DNA of 64,000 nt, taken from Lentzea sp. NBRC 105346 (GTDB lineage: Bacteria; Actinomycetota; Actinomycetes; Mycobacteriales; Pseudonocardiaceae). Location: NCBI RefSeq assembly GCF_030269605.1, contig NZ_BSTQ01000009.1:248001-312000 (forward strand). The letters run 5' to 3'. Below, piece by piece: positions 61,183-64,000 of this stretch. Position 1 is the first letter of the stretch, and each line of letters starts with the position of its first letter. A program made the position numbers and the translations under genes. The notes below the pieces were generated by a model. It was not told where the DNA came from and searched no databases. It saw nothing but the letters and a program-made list of their open reading frames with translations.

Positions 61183-61756
61183 CGGTGGCCTCCGGCATAC
61201 GCAACGGGATCAACGCCTGCTGAGCCATCACCGGAACCGTCCCCGGACGGCGCCGAGACGGACGGCCCAGCTCCATGTACGGCTCGAACACCGCGTGGAG
61301 CTTCTGCTTCAGCTCCGCGGTCTCGGCGGCGGTCAGATGCACGGTGGCCCACGACCGTCCGACCGCCTCGCGCCACTCCGGTGGGTACTGGTCGCGTGTA
61401 CGCAGATATGACGCCACGGCGTCGCGGAAGGTCTGCATCTCGATCTCGTCGAGGGCGCGCAACGCCGGCATCGACTCCTCGTCGAGCGTGTCGGACTTGA
61501 TCTGAGTGATCTCCTCGACCACCTGCCACGGGCGCTGCCTGCCCACCCCACCAGCGGCTTCCTCGACGAACCCGTGCCGCGCCAGCAGCCGCAGGTGGAA
61601 CGAGCAGTTGGCGGGCGTCGTCTCCAACCGCGCAGCCGCCTCGGTGGCCGTGAGCGGGCCCTCCGTCTCGAGAAGCGCGATGAGCCGCACCCGCAACGGG
61701 TGGCTCATCGCGCGCAAGTCCTGGGCCGTCAGGACGCGAGCCTTATCGAAAGACAT
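61175..61756 (-). CDS. ArsR-type winged-helix regulator
   Basis: This 193-residue protein has an N-terminal winged helix (about 8-80: LTAQDLRAMSHPLRVRLIAL, ATEAAARLETTPANCSFHLR) of the ArsR/HTH_20 type. A helical C-terminal domain follows (ALDEIEMQTFRDAVASYLRT). No metal-binding Cys cluster is present. I chose ATG 61756, because a well-formed promoter lies directly upstream; a TTG at 61792 would place the start inside the -35 box. It heads the operon with the small protein and polymerase and likely autoregulates. Confidence 0.78.
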   Translation of the reverse strand: MSFDKARVLTAQDLRAMSHPLRVRLIALLETEGPLTATEAAARLETTPANCSFHLRLLARHGFVEEAAGGVGRQRPWQVVEEITQIKSDTLDEESMPALRALDEIEMQTFRDAVASYLRTRDQYPPEWREAVGRSWATVHLTAAETAELKQKLHAVFEPYMELGRPSRRRPGTVPVMAQQALIPLRMPEATDV

Positions 61757-61762
61757 GTTTCG

Positions 61763-61792
61763 AAAGTACTGTTGCGATACGAACCGGGTCAA
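61763..61792 (-). promoter_or_regulatory. Promoter of ArsR operon, probably leaderless transcript
   Basis: On the minus strand TTGACC (61792-61787) and TACTTT (61768-61763) are separated by 18 bases. ATG 61756 begins 7 bases after the -10 box, about where transcription should start, and no ribosome site is present. Confidence 0.6.
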
Positions 61793-61842
61793 GCGTGATC
61801 ACGCACAGTAGCCAACGCAACGGTGGACGGGCTCCACCAGAA

Positions 61843-64000
61843 ATGATCGATCCCGTGACGTGGCAAGGAAAATTGGCCGCAGGGGCAATCCCACACGAAC
61901 GTGTGGTTCAAGTACCCAACGCGACGGACAGCCCGCACTATTGTGGGGTGGATCGAGCACGAAGCGTTGCCGAACTGCTTGATGCCCGTGCGGAGGTCGT
62001 GCCGTTCCACGGCCGCTCCGCCGAGCTCGCGGAGCTGGCCGAATGGAAGAACGCCCCGCACCCGCTGGCCGCGCTGCTCGTGCACGGCCCCGCGGGTTCG
62101 GGCAAGACGCGTCTGGTCGAACAGGTCCGGAAGGACTGGGACGACGACGGCAAGAAGCTGCTCGTCATCGACGACGCGGACCGCTGGACGTGGCCCGACC
62201 TGTTCAAGGAGCTGCAGAGCTCGATCCGGGGCGGGGCGCACCGCGTGCTGCTCACGTCCCGCACGACCGGCTGGTGGTGGTCGTCCACGCGGCAGCGCGT
62301 CGCGGACTTCGACTACGTCGTGACCGACCGGCCGCTCAGCCCGGCGCTCGACAACCGCAAGCGCAGCTTCATGTTGGCGTGCAAGGCGTTCGCCAAGGCG
62401 CTGAGCACCGAACCGCCAACGCAGGAACCGCCGGCGATCGCCGACGAGACCGTCCTCGACCTGCACATGGCGGCGCTCACCGCGGTGCACGGCGACCCGC
62501 TGGACGTCAACCGCACGCAGCTCGTCCGTCAGCTCAAGGCGCGCGACACGGGCACGCCACAACGGAAGCTGGCCGAGGACTACCTAGCCGTCGCGCCAAC
62601 GGAGGAGAACCCCGACCTCCTCGTCCACGCCGCGACCCGGTGGCCGCAGCTGAAACCGAAGGTCGACGAGCTGTTCACCCGCAAGGGCAAGGAACTGGTC
62701 GACGAGGTCGACATCTCCACCCTGCGCGCGCTCGCCGGCATCGCCGGCCTGCCCGCGCTGGAACAGGTCGCCAGGCGCGTCTTCGCCGACGAGAACTTCG
62801 CGCTGGACGCACTGCCGTCGATGATCACGAAACGGCTCCTCGACCACACCCTGAAGCACAGCGAGGACCTGCTCGAACAGGCCGAGATGTGGGGCAACCT
62901 CAGCGCCCGCACCGCGATCGCCGGGCTGCGCGAGGAGGCCGCCGACGCGTCATATGAAGAGGTCGACGCCTACCGCAAGCTCGCCGAGCAGGACCCGGAG
63001 AACCGCGCGCTGCTCGCCGACGCGCTGGGCGACCTGAGCCTGCGGCTGATCGCCCTGGAACGCAACGACGAGGTCCTGAAGACGTCGGAGGAGGCGATCG
63101 AACTCTGGAAGCGGATCGCCGAGGAGGACCCGGAGACGCTGCCGCAGCTCGCCGCCGCGATGGAGCAGATCAGCTACCGGTACGCCGCGCTCGGCATGCC
63201 GGACGAGGCGGTCGACGCGATCAGCCGCGCCGCGGTGATGTTCCAGGGACTGGCGGAGATGTACCCGGCGCTCTTCCGGGTGGACTTCGCCCGCGTCGCG
63301 AGCGCGTTGGCCAGGCGGCTGTTCACGGTCGGACGTAAGGAAGAGGCCGCCGACGCCGTGGAGCTGTCGCTGGCCCACTGGCGCGAGGCGACCCACACCG
63401 ATCCGCGCTACGAACCCGAACTCGCCCGCAACCTCGCGCTGGCCGGCCGCATCCTCGCCGACTTCGGACGACCCGAGACAGCCGCCGAGGCCGTGGCCGA
63501 GGCGATCGAGGTGTTCCGCAGGCTGGCACCGGCGAACCCCGAGTTCACCAGGGAGCTCGCGGACGCGGTCATGCGGCACAGCCAGCTGCTCGACGAGACC
63601 GGTCACATCTCCGAGGCACCGCTGGTCGCCGAGGAGGCCGTCGTGCTGTGGCGGGAGCTCGCGACGGATGCCGAGGGACGTGCCGGGCTCGCCACGGCGT
63701 TGCACAACGTTGTTCTGGTGACGCGAAACTACGACGTGGAGATCGCCGCGGCCACGGAGTGCATGGAGCTGCTGAAGGAGCTCGCGGCCGAGGACACCGT
63801 GCGCTACCAGGTGAACTACGCGCGCGCGATCGCCCAGCACACCGAGCTGCTGCTGATCGGCGAACGGGACGACGAGGCCGACGCCCAGACCGCCCGGCTG
63901 CTGGAAATCTGCAAAACCCTGCCGCAGCAGCTGATCGGGGTCTACGGGCCCAGCCTCGCCGGATCACTGCACACGCTCGGCCGGGCGCTGTCCGAGCTGG
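61843..64000 (+). CDS. STAND-type NTPase with TPR-like repeats (3' truncated by window edge)
   Basis: The frame is open to the window end, giving at least 719 residues. ATG 61843 and GTG 61855 are both in frame and precede the coherent sequence IPHERVVQVPNATDS. A P-loop domain follows with Walker A GPAGSGKT (about residue 88), Walker B KLLVIDDAD and sensor HRVLLTSRTTG. The remainder is a helical array of TPR-like units (AYRKLAEQDPENRALLADAL, AIELWKRIAEEDPETLPQLA). Such proteins couple ATP-driven oligomerisation to signalling. No effector domain is visible at the N-terminus; one could lie beyond 64000. Confidence 0.75.
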   Translation, partial: MIDPVTWQGKLAAGAIPHERVVQVPNATDSPHYCGVDRARSVAELLDARAEVVPFHGRSAELAELAEWKNAPHPLAALLVHGPAGSGKTRLVEQVRKDWDDDGKKLLVIDDADRWTWPDLFKELQSSIRGGAHRVLLTSRTTGWWWSSTRQRVADFDYVVTDRPLSPALDNRKRSFMLACKAFAKALSTEPPTQEPPAIADETVLDLHMAALTAVHGDPLDVNRTQLVRQLKARDTGTPQRKLAEDYLAVAPTEENPDLLVHAATRWPQLKPKVDELFTRKGKELVDEVDISTLRALAGIAGLPALEQVARRVFADENFALDALPSMITKRLLDHTLKHSEDLLEQAEMWGNLSARTAIAGLREEAADASYEEVDAYRKLAEQDPENRALLADALGDLSLRLIALERNDEVLKTSEEAIELWKRIAEEDPETLPQLAAAMEQISYRYAALGMPDEAVDAISRAAVMFQGLAEMYPALFRVDFARVASALARRLFTVGRKEEAADAVELSLAHWREATHTDPRYEPELARNLALAGRILADFGRPETAAEAVAEAIEVFRRLAPANPEFTRELADAVMRHSQLLDETGHISEAPLVAEEAVVLWRELATDAEGRAGLATALHNVVLVTRNYDVEIAAATECMELLKELAAEDTVRYQVNYARAIAQHTELLLIGERDDEADAQTARLLEICKTLPQQLIGVYGPSLAGSLHTLGRALSEL

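Overview
The window is high-GC actinomycete DNA, most likely from the Pseudonocardiales (Lentzea, Saccharothrix or Amycolatopsis-like). The basis is GTG/TTG starts, strong third-position GC, GGAGG-type ribosome sites, an ESX accessory cluster with EspG and a DUF3558 lipoprotein, XRE/TPR and LuxR/TPR regulators, and secreted GH16 and GH97 enzymes. Genus is inferred, not proven.

Positions 1-21045 are the integrase-proximal part of an integrative and conjugative element (ICE); its other end lies left of the window. A minus-strand operon (15662 down to 4638) encodes a VirB/VirD4-type transfer machine: sigma-like regulator, small pilin-like protein, VirB6/TrbL-like channel, PrgI-family protein, VirB4 ATPase, GP88-like cysteine protein, VirD4-like coupling ATPase, replication-relaxation protein, and an SLT-NlpC/P60 wall hydrolase. 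A divergent plus-strand operon (16049-21045) encodes three methyltransferase-like proteins with degenerate motifs, one intact N4/N6-type DNA methyltransferase, an excisionase and a tyrosine integrase. The integrase gene runs into the 3' half of a tRNA-Lys(CTT) gene, which marks the attachment site. Left of the transfer operon are accessory genes, including an AT-richer gene for a 624-residue protein with a C-terminal R-x4-H HEPN-type motif, a candidate defence cargo.

Positions 21081-30805 look like chromosomal backbone: L,D-transpeptidase lipoprotein, secreted PQQ-type sugar dehydrogenase, ABC-F ATPase, tRNA-His, oligoribonuclease (orn), HerA-like ATPase, an MFS transporter and a divergent GlxA/AraC regulator.

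Positions 30854-38300 are rich in TPR regulators: an XRE/NB-ARC/TPR protein, two bacterial-PH membrane proteins, and a LuxR/TPR protein. They also hold an XRE/TPR regulator divergent from an unlisted 44-residue secreted peptide gene. That last pair has the layout of a peptide-pheromone (RRNPP-like) switch and is my main candidate for an undescribed system.

Positions 38304-51213 carry an acyl-CoA ligase divergent from a polyprenyl synthase, a ferredoxin-reductase-type flavoprotein, a MarR/azoreductase redox pair with tandem operator repeats, a GH97 glycosidase, a repeat-rich spacer, a TPR membrane protein / small His-rich protein / fused SecDF cluster, and an FMN hydroxy-acid oxidase. Positions 51210-54845 form an orphan type VII secretion accessory operon. 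Positions 54991-64000 hold a prenyltransferase-fold protein, an AraC regulator, tRNA-Val, a GH16 glucanase under a LacI-type palindrome, a 1.1-kb G-rich repeat region, an ArsR / small protein / family-A polymerase operon, and the 5' part of a STAND NTPase with TPR-like repeats.
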